Shown here in pieces: positions 50,919 through 59,246 of a stretch of 64,000 bases of DNA. Source of the DNA: Streptomyces scabiei 87.22. Its GTDB lineage: Bacteria > Actinomycetota > Actinomycetes > Streptomycetales > Streptomycetaceae. The position numbers and the translations under genes were made by a program. The notes under the pieces are model-generated. The model did not search any database. It had not been told where the DNA came from and saw only the letters and a list, made by a program, of their open reading frames with translations. How positions within the stretch are numbered: position 1 is the stretch's first letter; each line of letters begins with the position of its first letter. The stretch lies in the NCBI RefSeq assembly GCF_000091305.1, contig NC_013929.1, positions 9,424,001 through 9,488,000 of the forward strand, written 5' to 3'.

Positions 50919-52712
50919 TCAGTCGGCTGCCGCCGTCCATCCCGCCGTGGCGATCCGTCCCGCGTCCGCCGCCCGCGACTCGTCGAACAGGGCCCGGCCT
51001 CCCGCCGTCACCCGCAGCCCGTCGACGTACACCCCGCGGCCGACGTAACTCCGGTCGGTCGTGTACCGCCAGCGCACGGTGAGCGCCTCGGCCTCCGGCA
51101 GCTCCGCGGTGACCCGGTGCCAGGCCCGGCCCGACCACCCCGTCACCGACCCGGAAGGATGCTCCTGGGGGGCGCCTGCGCCCCGTACGGTCGTGAAGGG
51201 CGCCGGCCGCCAGGTCCCGCCGCCGTCGGCGGAGGTCTCCAGGACGAGGGCGCCCGCCTGTGGCTCGGTGTCCCACCACAGGGCGCAGCGCAGGCGGGGC
51301 CGCCGTGCGCCGGCCGCGGCGGTGTCGAGCGGCGGGAGCGCGAGCGTCGCCGTGGTGCCGGACGCCATCCCGGAGAACCAGGACGTGCGGCCCCGGGCCG
51401 GGCGTACGGGGACGGCCCGGGCGAGGTGGTTCGCCGCGGCCACCCGGGGCGCGGATCCGGACCGCCAGCCGCGCACCGGATGGACGGAGTTGCCGAGCAC
51501 CACGAGGAAGGAGTCGGTGCTCGGGTCCAGGACGAGCGAGGTGCCGGTGAAGCCGGTGTGGCCCGCCGTGCGCGGGGTGGCCATCGCGCCCATGTACCAG
51601 TGCTGGTAGAGCTCGAAGCCCAGCCCGTGCTCGTCGCCGGGGAACGAGGTGTTGAAGTCGGTGAACATCAGCTCCACCGACTCGGGGGCCAGGATGCGGG
51701 TCGTGCCGTACACGCCTCCGTCGAGCAGCGTGCGGCAGAGGACGGCCAGGTCCCAGGCGCAGGAGAAGACACCGGCGTGGCCCGCGACCCCGCCGAGGCC
51801 GAACGCGTTCTCGTCGTGCACCTCTCCCCACACCAGCCCCCGGTCCAGACCCGACCAGGGGAGACGGGCGTCCTCGGTCGCCGCGATGCGCGGCCGCCAG
51901 GAGGCCGGCGGGTTGAAGCGCGTACGGTCCATCCCGAGCGGAGCGGTGATCTCGTCGTGGAGCAGCTGATCCAGACCGTGACCGGTGATCCTCTCCAGGA
52001 CGAGCTGCAGCGAGATCAGGTTCAGGTCCGAGTACAGATACGTCGAGCCTGGCGGGTTCAGCGGCGCCTCGTTCCACACGAGCCGGAGCATTCCCTCGTA
52101 CGTCGGCTCCTTGTAGAGCGGGAGCCAGGAGCGGAACCCGGAGGTGTGCGTGAGCAGCTGGCGCAGGGTGATGTCCTGTTTGCCCGCGGCCCCGAACTCG
52201 GGTAGGTACGAGCAGACCTTCCCCTCCAGCTCCAGCGCGCCCCGTTCGATCTGCTGCACCGCGAGGATCGAGGTGAACAGCTTCGACACGGAGGCGAGGT
52301 CGAAGACGGTGTCCCGGGCCATCGGAATCTGCTGCTCCGCCGGGAACTCCACCCCGGTGTCGGTCTTCTCGTCGTACGCCGAGTACCGCACCGCCGTCCC
52401 GATCGCCCGGTGCAGCGCGACGGTGTCTCCCCGTCCGGCGAGCAGGACCGCACCCGCGTACCAGGGGTGCCGGGGCGACGGGCCGAGGAACGACTCGGCA
52501 TCGGTGACGAGCCGCTCCAGATGTTCGGGCAGCAGCCCGGCCCGCGCGGGCGAACCGTGCCGCAGGGGCGGACGGCCCTCTCCGGGGGAGGCGGCGACGG
52601 CCGGCGCGGCCGGAAAGGGCAGTGCGGCGAACCCGCCACCGACCGCCAGCACCCGCCGACCGAGCTGCCGCCGGCTCCACCCGGACCCCGCGCTCCCCAC
52701 GCCTTCACTCAT
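50919..52712 (-). CDS. Tat-exported serine hydrolase, class C beta-lactamase/esterase fold
   Basis: 597 residues. The N-terminus WSRRQLGRRVLAVGGGFAAL is a Tat signal (twin Arg, Ala-rich h-region, cleavage near residue 41). The penicillin-binding/class C catalytic core covers about 50-430: S-x-x-K in LASVSKLFTSILA, the Y-x-N equivalent YSDLN, and the third element HTGFTG. A C-terminal beta domain of ~150 residues (ALVLETSADGGGTWRPAP and DRSYVGRGVYVDGLRV) resembles a jelly-roll/immune-inhibitor-A-like module. It may cleave peptides, esters or sugar amides outside the cell. It is divergent from the nitronate monooxygenase across the TCTGAC operator, which may control it too. Confidence 0.87.
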   Translation of the reverse strand: MSEGVGSAGSGWSRRQLGRRVLAVGGGFAALPFPAAPAVAASPGEGRPPLRHGSPARAGLLPEHLERLVTDAESFLGPSPRHPWYAGAVLLAGRGDTVALHRAIGTAVRYSAYDEKTDTGVEFPAEQQIPMARDTVFDLASVSKLFTSILAVQQIERGALELEGKVCSYLPEFGAAGKQDITLRQLLTHTSGFRSWLPLYKEPTYEGMLRLVWNEAPLNPPGSTYLYSDLNLISLQLVLERITGHGLDQLLHDEITAPLGMDRTRFNPPASWRPRIAATEDARLPWSGLDRGLVWGEVHDENAFGLGGVAGHAGVFSCAWDLAVLCRTLLDGGVYGTTRILAPESVELMFTDFNTSFPGDEHGLGFELYQHWYMGAMATPRTAGHTGFTGTSLVLDPSTDSFLVVLGNSVHPVRGWRSGSAPRVAAANHLARAVPVRPARGRTSWFSGMASGTTATLALPPLDTAAAGARRPRLRCALWWDTEPQAGALVLETSADGGGTWRPAPFTTVRGAGAPQEHPSGSVTGWSGRAWHRVTAELPEAEALTVRWRYTTDRSYVGRGVYVDGLRVTAGGRALFDESRAADAGRIATAGWTAAAD

Positions 52713-52758
52713 GACACCCAGTCAAGCACCCGCCTCTCGACGGCGCGAGAGCGCGAAA

Positions 52759-52775
52759 TCTGACGGTGCATCAGA
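52759..52775. promoter_or_regulatory. TCTGAC-N5-ATCAGA operator (site 1)
   Basis: TCTGACGGTGCATCAGA is a 17-bp inverted repeat with one mismatch, flanked by GAAA on the left and AAAA on the right. It lies 43 bp before the nitronate monooxygenase start and 46 bp before the serine hydrolase start. The same element recurs at 63363-63379. Typical of TetR-family control of fatty-acid or steroid genes. Confidence 0.75.
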
Positions 52776-52818
52776 AAAACTCTTCCCTCGTCCGGAGGAC
52801 TGCGGCATCCTGCGCACC

Positions 52819-53931
52819 ATGCAGACGGAGCTGAGCAACACACTCGGGGTCCAGTACGCCGTCTTCGGCTTCACGCCGTTCCCCGCGGTCGCGGCGGCCA
52901 TCAGCCGGGCCGGCGGCCTCGGGGTGCTGGGCGCGGTCCGCTACACGGCCCCCGACGAACTCAAGCGCGACCTCGACTGGATCGAGGCCCACGTCGACGG
53001 CATGCCGTACGGCCTGGACGTCGTCATGCCGGCCAAGAAGGTCGAGGGGGTGACGGAGGCCGACGTCGAGGCCATGATCCCCGCCTCGCACCGGCAGTTC
53101 GTCCAGGACACCCTCGCCAAGTACGGCGTGCCGGAGCTGGCCGAGGGCGAGGCGTCGGGCTGGCGCATCACCGGCTGGATGGAGCAGGTCGCCCGCAGCC
53201 AGCTCGACGTCGCCTTCGACTACCCGATCAAGCTGCTGGCCAACGCCCTCGGCTCACCGCCCGCCGATGTCATCGACCGCGCCCACGAGCGGGGCGTCCT
53301 CGTCGCCGCGCTCGCCGGCAGCGCCCGCCACGCCCGCAAGCACGCCGAGGCGGGCATCGACATCGTCGTGGCCCAGGGCTATGAGGCGGGCGGCCACACC
53401 GGTGAGATCGGCTCCCTGGTCCTCACCCCCGAAGTGGTCGACGCCGTGGCCCCGTTGCCCGTCCTCGCCGCCGGCGGCATCGGCAGCGGACAGCAGGTGG
53501 CCGCCGCCCTCGCGCTCGGCGCCCAGGGCGTCTGGCTCGGCTCGCTGTGGCTGACCACCACCGAGGCCGAACTGCCCTCGCCCCGGCTGATCGAGAAACT
53601 GCTCGCCGCCGGCTCCGGCGACACCGTCCGCTCCCGCTCCCTCACCGGCAAACCCGCGCGTCAGCTGCGCACCGAATGGACCGACGCCTGGGACGACCCC
53701 GCCGGACCCGGCACCCTCCCCATGCCCCTCCAGGGGCTGCTCGTCGCCGAGGCGGTCTCCCGCATCCAGAAGTACGAGGTGGAGCCGCTGCTCGGCACGC
53801 CCGTCGGGCAGATCGTCGGCCGTATGAACAGCGAACGCAGCGTCCAGGCGGTCTTCGACGACCTCACCCGGGGCTTCGAGCGGGCCGTGGACCACATCAA
53901 CCGGATCGCCGGAAGGAGCGGGGGACAGTGA
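52819..53931 (+). CDS. Nitronate monooxygenase / NPD-like flavoprotein
   Basis: 370-residue TIM-barrel FMN enzyme. Visible are the N-terminal SNTLGVQYAVFGFTPFPAVA AAISRAGGLGVLGAVRY, the segment VAQGYEAGGHTGEIGSLVLT (catalytic-His region, EAGGH) and PVLAAGGIGSGQQVAAALAL GAQGVWLG (phosphate-binding loop). It would oxidise nitronates with O2 or serve as an NAD(P)H:quinone reductase. In actinobacterial steroid clusters an NPD-type protein of this kind is a regular member, though its role there is not firmly known. It overlaps the downstream acyl-CoA synthetase by GTGA, so the two are coupled, under operator site 1. Confidence 0.9.
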   Translation: MQTELSNTLGVQYAVFGFTPFPAVAAAISRAGGLGVLGAVRYTAPDELKRDLDWIEAHVDGMPYGLDVVMPAKKVEGVTEADVEAMIPASHRQFVQDTLAKYGVPELAEGEASGWRITGWMEQVARSQLDVAFDYPIKLLANALGSPPADVIDRAHERGVLVAALAGSARHARKHAEAGIDIVVAQGYEAGGHTGEIGSLVLTPEVVDAVAPLPVLAAGGIGSGQQVAAALALGAQGVWLGSLWLTTTEAELPSPRLIEKLLAAGSGDTVRSRSLTGKPARQLRTEWTDAWDDPAGPGTLPMPLQGLLVAEAVSRIQKYEVEPLLGTPVGQIVGRMNSERSVQAVFDDLTRGFERAVDHINRIAGRSGGQ

Positions 53932-55628
53932 ACCGAGCCTCTCAGGACCGACCGTCCGAGGACCGAGCCTCTCAGGACCGACCGTCCGAGGACCGACCCA
54001 CGGAGGACCGGCCGTCCGGAGACCGTGGGCCCCTGGGCCGCGCCCCGCAGTCGGCGGCCGCCCGCGACGGAGCCCCTCAGGCCCAGCCGCCCCAGGGCTT
54101 CTGGGCGCAGGCCGCCGCCGACCCCGACCGTGCGGTGCTGGTCGCGCCCGACGGGGAGGAGTGGACCGCCGGGCGCCTGCACGCCGAGACCAACCGCCTC
54201 GTGCACGGACTGCGGGCGGCCGGACTGGAGCGCGGCGACGCCTTCGCGGTCGTCCTGCCCAACGGCGTCGAGTTCCTCGCCGCCTACCTCGCCGCCACCC
54301 AGGCCGGCTTCTACCTGGTCCCCGTCAACCACCACCTGGTGGGCCCCGAGATCGCCTGGATCGTGTCCGACTCGGGCGCCAAGGTGCTCATCGCGCACGA
54401 GCGTTTCGCCGAGGCCGCCCGCGACGCCGCCGACGGGGCCGAGCTCCCCGCGAGCCACCGGTACGCCGTCGGCCCGGCCGAGGGCTTCCGCCCGTACGCC
54501 GAACTCCTGGACGGACAGCCCGAGTCGGCGCCCGGCGACCGCACGCTCGGCTGGGTCATGAACTACACCTCCGGCACCACCGGCCGCCCGCGCGGCATCC
54601 GCCGACCGCTGCCCGGCAAGCTCCCCGAGGAGTCCTACCTCGGCGGCTTCCTCGGCATCTTCGGCATCAGGCCGTTCGACGACAACGTCCATCTGGTCTG
54701 CTCGCCGCTCTACCACACGGCCGTCCTGCAGTTCGCCGGCGCGTCCCTGCACATCGGGCACCGGCTGGTGCTGATGGACCGGTGGGCGCCCGAGGAGATG
54801 CTCCGCGTCATCGACGCCCACCGCTGTACGCACACCCACATGGTGCCCACCCAGTTCCACCGGCTCCTCGCCCTGCCCGAGGAGGTGCGCGCCCGCTACG
54901 ACGTGTCGTCCATGCGGCACGCCATCCACGGGGCCGCGCCCTGCCCGGACCATGTGAAGCGGGCCATGATCGAGTGGTGGGGCGCCTGTGTGGAGGAGTA
55001 CTACGCGGCCAGCGAGGGCGGTGGCGCCTTCGCCACCGCCGAGGACTGGCTGAAGAAGCCCGGCACGGTCGGCAAGGCCTGGCCCATCAGCGAACTCGCC
55101 GTCTTCGACGACGACGGCAACCGGCTGCCGCCGGGTGAACTCGGCACCGTGTACATGAAGATGAGCACCGGCGGCTTCTCGTACCACAAGGACGAGGGCA
55201 AGACCCGCAAGAACCGCATCGGGGACTTCTTCACCGTCGGCGACCTCGGCCTCCTCGACGAGGACGGCTACCTCTTCCTCCGCGACCGCAAGATCGACCT
55301 CATCATCTCCGGCGGCGTCAACATCTACCCCGCCGAGATCGAGGCCGCCCTGCTCACCCATCCCGCGGTCGCCGACGCCGCCGCCTTCGGCATCCCGCAC
55401 GACGACTGGGGCGAGGAGGTCAAGGCCGTGGTCGAGCCCGCCCCCGGATTCACGGCGGGGCAGGCGCTCGCCGAGGAGATCCTCGCCCACTGCACCCGTC
55501 GACTCGCCGGGTACAAGCGCCCGAAGAGCGTCGACTTCACCGAGGCGATGCCCCGCGACCCCAACGGCAAGCTCTACAAACGGCGGCTGCGCGAGCCGTA
55601 CTGGGAGGGGCGGCAGAAGGCCGTCTGA
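53928..55628 (+). CDS. Acyl-CoA synthetase (AMP-binding), repeat-bearing N-terminus
   Basis: 566 residues from the GTG at 53928. The first ~50 residues are a hydrophilic repeat (RASQDRPSED twice, then a degenerate copy) not needed for the fold. The enzyme proper begins near residue 55. AMP-binding signatures are YTSGTTGRPRGIRRPLPG, VEEYYAASEGGG, the hinge region FFTVGDLGLLDEDGYLFLRD RK and the catalytic lysine PRDPNGKLYKRRL. It activates a carboxylic acid, probably a fatty or steroid-derived one, as CoA ester. Cotranscribed with the nitronate monooxygenase. The substrate is unknown. Confidence 0.9.
   Translation: MNRASQDRPSEDRASQDRPSEDRPTEDRPSGDRGPLGRAPQSAAARDGAPQAQPPQGFWAQAAADPDRAVLVAPDGEEWTAGRLHAETNRLVHGLRAAGLERGDAFAVVLPNGVEFLAAYLAATQAGFYLVPVNHHLVGPEIAWIVSDSGAKVLIAHERFAEAARDAADGAELPASHRYAVGPAEGFRPYAELLDGQPESAPGDRTLGWVMNYTSGTTGRPRGIRRPLPGKLPEESYLGGFLGIFGIRPFDDNVHLVCSPLYHTAVLQFAGASLHIGHRLVLMDRWAPEEMLRVIDAHRCTHTHMVPTQFHRLLALPEEVRARYDVSSMRHAIHGAAPCPDHVKRAMIEWWGACVEEYYAASEGGGAFATAEDWLKKPGTVGKAWPISELAVFDDDGNRLPPGELGTVYMKMSTGGFSYHKDEGKTRKNRIGDFFTVGDLGLLDEDGYLFLRDRKIDLIISGGVNIYPAEIEAALLTHPAVADAAAFGIPHDDWGEEVKAVVEPAPGFTAGQALAEEILAHCTRRLAGYKRPKSVDFTEAMPRDPNGKLYKRRLREPYWEGRQKAV
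53932..54021 (+). repeat. 30-bp tandem repeat at the start of the acyl-CoA synthetase
   Basis: The 30-bp unit at 53932-53961 is repeated exactly at 53962-53991, with a degenerate third copy at 53992-54021. It starts one base after the GTGA overlap of two genes and encodes RASQDRPSED-type peptides. Each unit itself contains two related 15-bp halves. In frame, so copy-number change would only alter the N-terminal tail length. Confidence 0.88.
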
Positions 55629-55650
55629 GGGCCTGGGCCGCACACGGCGC

Positions 55651-56484
55651 TCACGGCTTGCGCGCGACCCCGCCCACCGCGATCACCTCGCCGGATCCGC
55701 CGGTTCCGCCGGTTCCGCCGGCCTCCGCCGCGTCCGGCCGCCAGTCGTTGAGCGGCACCACGCCCGGGGCCAGCAGCTCCAGACCCTCGAAGAACCCGGC
55801 GAGTTCGGCGGGGCTGCGCAGACGGTAGGGGGCCGCGCCGCTCTCGTTGTAGCGGCGGGTGGCCTCGGCGTTGGCCTCGTGGGTGTCCACGCTGTCGTTG
55901 AAGGCGAGGTGACTGCCCGGCGGCAGGGCGGCCATCAGGGCGCCGACGACGGAGCGTGCCTCGTCGTAGTCGACGATGTGCCCGCTGACCTGCATCATCG
56001 TCAGTCCGACCGGCTGTGAGAGATCCAGGGTCCTGGCCGCCTCCCGCAGCACGGTGTGCGGGTCGCGCAGATCGGAGTCGATGTAGTCGGTCACCCCCTC
56101 CGGTGTGCTGGTGAGCAGCGCCCGCGCGTGGGTCAGGACCAGCGGGTCGTTGTCCACGTAGACGATCCGTGCCTCCGGCGCCACCCGCTGGGCGATCTCG
56201 TGCGTGTTGTCGGCGGTCGGCAGACCGGTGCCGATGTCCAGGAACTGCCGGATGCCCGCCTCGGCGGTGAGATGGGTGACCGTGCGGCGGAGGAAGGCCC
56301 GGGAGTCGCGGGCCAGGTCGGTGATGCCGGGGAACACCGCGCGGAAGGCGTCGCCCGCAGCGTGGTCGACGGGATAGTTGTCCTTGCCGCCCAGCCAGTA
56401 GTTCCAGATACGGGCCGAGTGCGGCACCGTCGTGTCGATCATGGCGATCGCATCCGTCTCGGGACGTAACGAGTCCTGCGCCAT
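55651..56484 (-). CDS. SAM-dependent methyltransferase, Methyltransf_19 (DUF574) family
   Basis: 277 residues; the ATG at 56484 follows GAGGAGG. The family pattern is clear: SARIWNYWLGGKDNYPVDHA AGD, FLRRTVTHLTAEAGIRQFLD IGTGLPTADNTHE (SAM-binding glycine motif), ARIVYVDNDPLVLTHARALL and a late AYVNDSVD-like motif (HLAFNDSVDTHEA). Streptomyces genomes have many paralogues, mostly with unknown acceptors and often beside regulatory genes. The C-terminal GGTGGTGGSG run is a flexible linker before the last strand. It is convergent with the acyl-CoA synthetase. Confidence 0.92.
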   Translation of the reverse strand: MAQDSLRPETDAIAMIDTTVPHSARIWNYWLGGKDNYPVDHAAGDAFRAVFPGITDLARDSRAFLRRTVTHLTAEAGIRQFLDIGTGLPTADNTHEIAQRVAPEARIVYVDNDPLVLTHARALLTSTPEGVTDYIDSDLRDPHTVLREAARTLDLSQPVGLTMMQVSGHIVDYDEARSVVGALMAALPPGSHLAFNDSVDTHEANAEATRRYNESGAAPYRLRSPAELAGFFEGLELLAPGVVPLNDWRPDAAEAGGTGGTGGSGEVIAVGGVARKP

Positions 56485-56513
56485 CGGGCGGCCTCCTCGA
56501 TAAGAGCGGTGAT

Positions 56514-56526
56514 ATGCCAATGGCAT
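56514..56526. promoter_or_regulatory. 13-bp palindrome upstream of the methyltransferase gene
   Basis: ATGCCA-A-TGGCAT is a perfect 6-1-6 inverted repeat, 30 bp before the methyltransferase start. Its position suits a repressor or autoregulator site. No dedicated regulator is next to it. Confidence 0.45.
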
Positions 56527-56542
56527 GGTGCTGACACAGGAA

Positions 56543-56571
56543 TGGTGCCGCCCCGACAGGGGGCGGCACCA
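56543..56571 (-). terminator. Hairpin terminator of the penicillin-acylase-like gene
   Basis: TGGTGCCGCCCC (56543-56554) pairs perfectly with 56560-56571 around a 5-nt loop. It lies 12 bp past the stop codon of the acylase gene on the minus strand. Confidence 0.8.
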
Positions 56572-56582
56572 CATCCCTCGGC

Positions 56583-58997
56583 TCATTGGCTCACACGGAC
56601 CACCTTCAGCTTCGGCGAGGACAGGATGTCCTTCTCGCAGAAGCGGGACGTCACCCACTTCTCCGCGGAGAACAGCCGCGTCTGGTCCAGGTGGTGGGGC
56701 GAATTCGGGTCGGAGGACTGCGAGTACGTCAGCAGCGTGCGGGCCACCGGGCAGCGGCCGCCGTCCCAGCCGACCGCCTGGATGTGGCTGGAACCCGACG
56801 AGACCTCCGCGTAGACGCCCCGGGCGGGGTCCCACGGCGACTCGATCTTGTTCCACACGCCCAGCGACTCGGTGCCGCCCGACACCGGGATCCGCCGGCC
56901 GCCGCGTACGACGAACTGGTGGTCGCCGAGCTTCGCGTCCAGGGCCACGTCCGCCGCCCGCAGATCGCGGACCGTGTCGGCGAGGGCCGTGGCGAAGCCG
57001 GGCGCGTCCGTGTTGAGCGTGTTCGGGGTGCCGACCGGATCGGCCGCCGAGAAGGGAACCTTCCAGAACTGCGCACGCGGCACCACCGAGTTCAGCCGCC
57101 GCCAGAACCGGTCGAAGAGCAGCGCACCGGCGCTGTCGCTGTCCGCGGTCCGGTCCCAGGTCCGGAACACACCGCACGCCTCGGAGACGTCGACGACCGT
57201 GCCGTCACCGGCCGTCGCCGTGCCGCCCGGCAGCGCGGCACACGCCCGCGCGACGTCCTCCACCGCGAGGTCGGCGGCGGGCACCCGGTTCGCGAACTGC
57301 TGCCGCTGCAGGTCCCGCACGGTCAGATCGCCCCGGTCGGCCATCGCCGCCACGTCCTCGACCGCGCCGCGCGTCCGCATCGAGCGCTGCGTACCGACGT
57401 TGCCGAAGACCCGCTCGTACCCGGTCAGCGGCCGGTCCGCGTTCGCCAGCCACGCGCTGTCGTTGGAGTTCTCCGCGTACGGCGCGTCCTTCAGCGTCGG
57501 CATCCTGGCGGGCCCGAAGATCCCCGGCTGCACCGCGTCGGCGTCGCTGCCGAGCGCGCAGTCGGCGCGGGAACCGTCCAGGATCGCCAGGCCCGCCGCC
57601 GGGTAGGTGGCCCTGCCCAGGGGCGTCGAGCAGCGGGCGGCCAGGTCGTCGGTGATCCGGGGGAGCGTCTGCGACTGGGTGAACAGGGTGTGCCCGGCGG
57701 AGTCAGCGGCCACCGTGTTCACCCACGGCAGGCCCTGGTACCGGGCGAGGGACCTGAGCACGTCCGCCGTGCCGCCCGCCCTGGCGAAGCCCAGTGAGGT
57801 GTCGGTGAAGCGGATGTTCGCCGTGTTGGGGTCGTTCAGGGCGTACGCGGTGCCGGCCGTCCACGGCAGCGCGAGGTCGGAGCCGATCGAGGTGACGACC
57901 GGACCGTACCTGGTCCACCACTGGCTGCGGGTGACCGGGGAGCCGTCCTTCACGCCGACGGTCACGGTCCGCTTCGTCATCCGCTCCGCCTCGCCGTCCA
58001 CGAGGTACGTGGTCGGGTCGGCCGGGTCCAGCGTCAGCTGATGGAGGTTCATGGGGGTGCCGGTCGCGACCGTGTGGCTCCAGGCGACCTTCGCGTTGAA
58101 GCCGATCTGGGTGATCGGCGAGCCGAGGAGCGACCCTCCCGAGACGTTCAGTTCGCCGGGGATCGTCTGCTGCGCCTGCCAGAACCGGCGGCCGCCGGCC
58201 CACGGATAGTGCGGGTTGCCCAGCAGCAGACCGCGGCCGTTCGCCGTGGTGTCACCGCCGAAGGCGACGGCGTTGGATCCCATGTCCGCGTTCGCGGCGC
58301 CGAACAGTTCGCTCGCGGCGCGGGCCGCGGCCCTGGCGTCCGGCGCGGGGGCCGTGCCCGCGGCGCCGGCGGCCGGCGGCTGCGCGGTGGTGATCGCGTC
58401 CACCACGCGCCCCTCGCCGCCGAGCACGGCGAGGGCGTACGCGCGGGAGAACACGTCGAGCGTGGAGACCGGCCGCACCCAGGCGGCGCCCTTGCAGGCG
58501 GGGTCCGTGATCGGGTTCTTCTTCAGCCACGCGTTGTAGCCGGCCGCCCAGCCCCGCATCAGGTCCTTGACCGCGCGGCTCGGTCCGAGCGGCTCGGGCC
58601 GGTCCAGCAGCTTCTGTACGGTGCCCGCGTCCCGGACGCCCTGGAAGTACAGGTCGCTGGTGAGGTTCTTCGAGGCGGAGGAGAGCGAGAAGTCCGGTGC
58701 CGCGTCGGGTCCGAAGTGGCGGGAGCGCTCCCCCCGCACGGTGACGAACCCGTCGGCGAGCACACACACCTGGTCGGCGGCCTGCGCCCAGCCGGTGCCG
58801 AAGCCGAGGTTCGCGTAGTCCTTCGCCACGATGTGCGGAACGCCGTACTCGGTGTAGCGGATCACGGCGGACAGGCCGCCGTGGGACGCGCGGTTCCCTT
58901 CGGACCGGGCGTCGTCGGCGGCGGCCGACGGCAGGACGGCCGAGGCGGTGAGCAGGGCGACGGCCGAGACCGCCAGCCGTCTGTGACGGGTGCGCAT
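56583..58997 (-). CDS. Penicillin-acylase-family N-terminal-nucleophile hydrolase (secreted)
   Basis: 804 residues from the ATG at 58997 (GGGAG 6 nt upstream); ATGs at 59012 and 59063 are alternatives. Signal peptide RRLAVSAVALLTASAVLPSA AA. The alpha chain begins VIRYTEYGVPHIVAKDYANL GFGTGWAQAADQ. The maturation site is the Gly-Ser of ADMGSNAVAFGGDTT (about residue 240), where the Ser becomes the nucleophile of the beta chain. Downstream are NPHYPW and TYSQSSDPNSPHHLDQTRLF near the C-terminus. The pattern fits aculeacin A acylase and PvdQ-type enzymes that remove long acyl chains from lipopeptides or quorum signals. The natural substrate is unknown. Confidence 0.93.
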   Translation of the reverse strand: MRTRHRRLAVSAVALLTASAVLPSAAADDARSEGNRASHGGLSAVIRYTEYGVPHIVAKDYANLGFGTGWAQAADQVCVLADGFVTVRGERSRHFGPDAAPDFSLSSASKNLTSDLYFQGVRDAGTVQKLLDRPEPLGPSRAVKDLMRGWAAGYNAWLKKNPITDPACKGAAWVRPVSTLDVFSRAYALAVLGGEGRVVDAITTAQPPAAGAAGTAPAPDARAAARAASELFGAANADMGSNAVAFGGDTTANGRGLLLGNPHYPWAGGRRFWQAQQTIPGELNVSGGSLLGSPITQIGFNAKVAWSHTVATGTPMNLHQLTLDPADPTTYLVDGEAERMTKRTVTVGVKDGSPVTRSQWWTRYGPVVTSIGSDLALPWTAGTAYALNDPNTANIRFTDTSLGFARAGGTADVLRSLARYQGLPWVNTVAADSAGHTLFTQSQTLPRITDDLAARCSTPLGRATYPAAGLAILDGSRADCALGSDADAVQPGIFGPARMPTLKDAPYAENSNDSAWLANADRPLTGYERVFGNVGTQRSMRTRGAVEDVAAMADRGDLTVRDLQRQQFANRVPAADLAVEDVARACAALPGGTATAGDGTVVDVSEACGVFRTWDRTADSDSAGALLFDRFWRRLNSVVPRAQFWKVPFSAADPVGTPNTLNTDAPGFATALADTVRDLRAADVALDAKLGDHQFVVRGGRRIPVSGGTESLGVWNKIESPWDPARGVYAEVSSGSSHIQAVGWDGGRCPVARTLLTYSQSSDPNSPHHLDQTRLFSAEKWVTSRFCEKDILSSPKLKVVRVSQ

Positions 58998-59246
58998 CCG
59001 AGCTCCCAACATCGTTGTGTCAAGGGATGGTTGAGCATGTCGACACGTGTCTGCGTAGTCCATACGGGCGGGGGATCCCCGCTCAAGGTGACTCGCCGTC
59101 CCCTGAGCGGAGTTGAGCGACTTCCCGCCATGTGCGTCCGGATCCGGTCGTCACCGGGGGTCCGGTCCCGGGGGTGGCGGCTTGACCTCGCTCGCGGGAC
59201 GGAACGAGGATCGGGCGTCGGGAACGTGGAAGAAGGAGCGGGAAAC

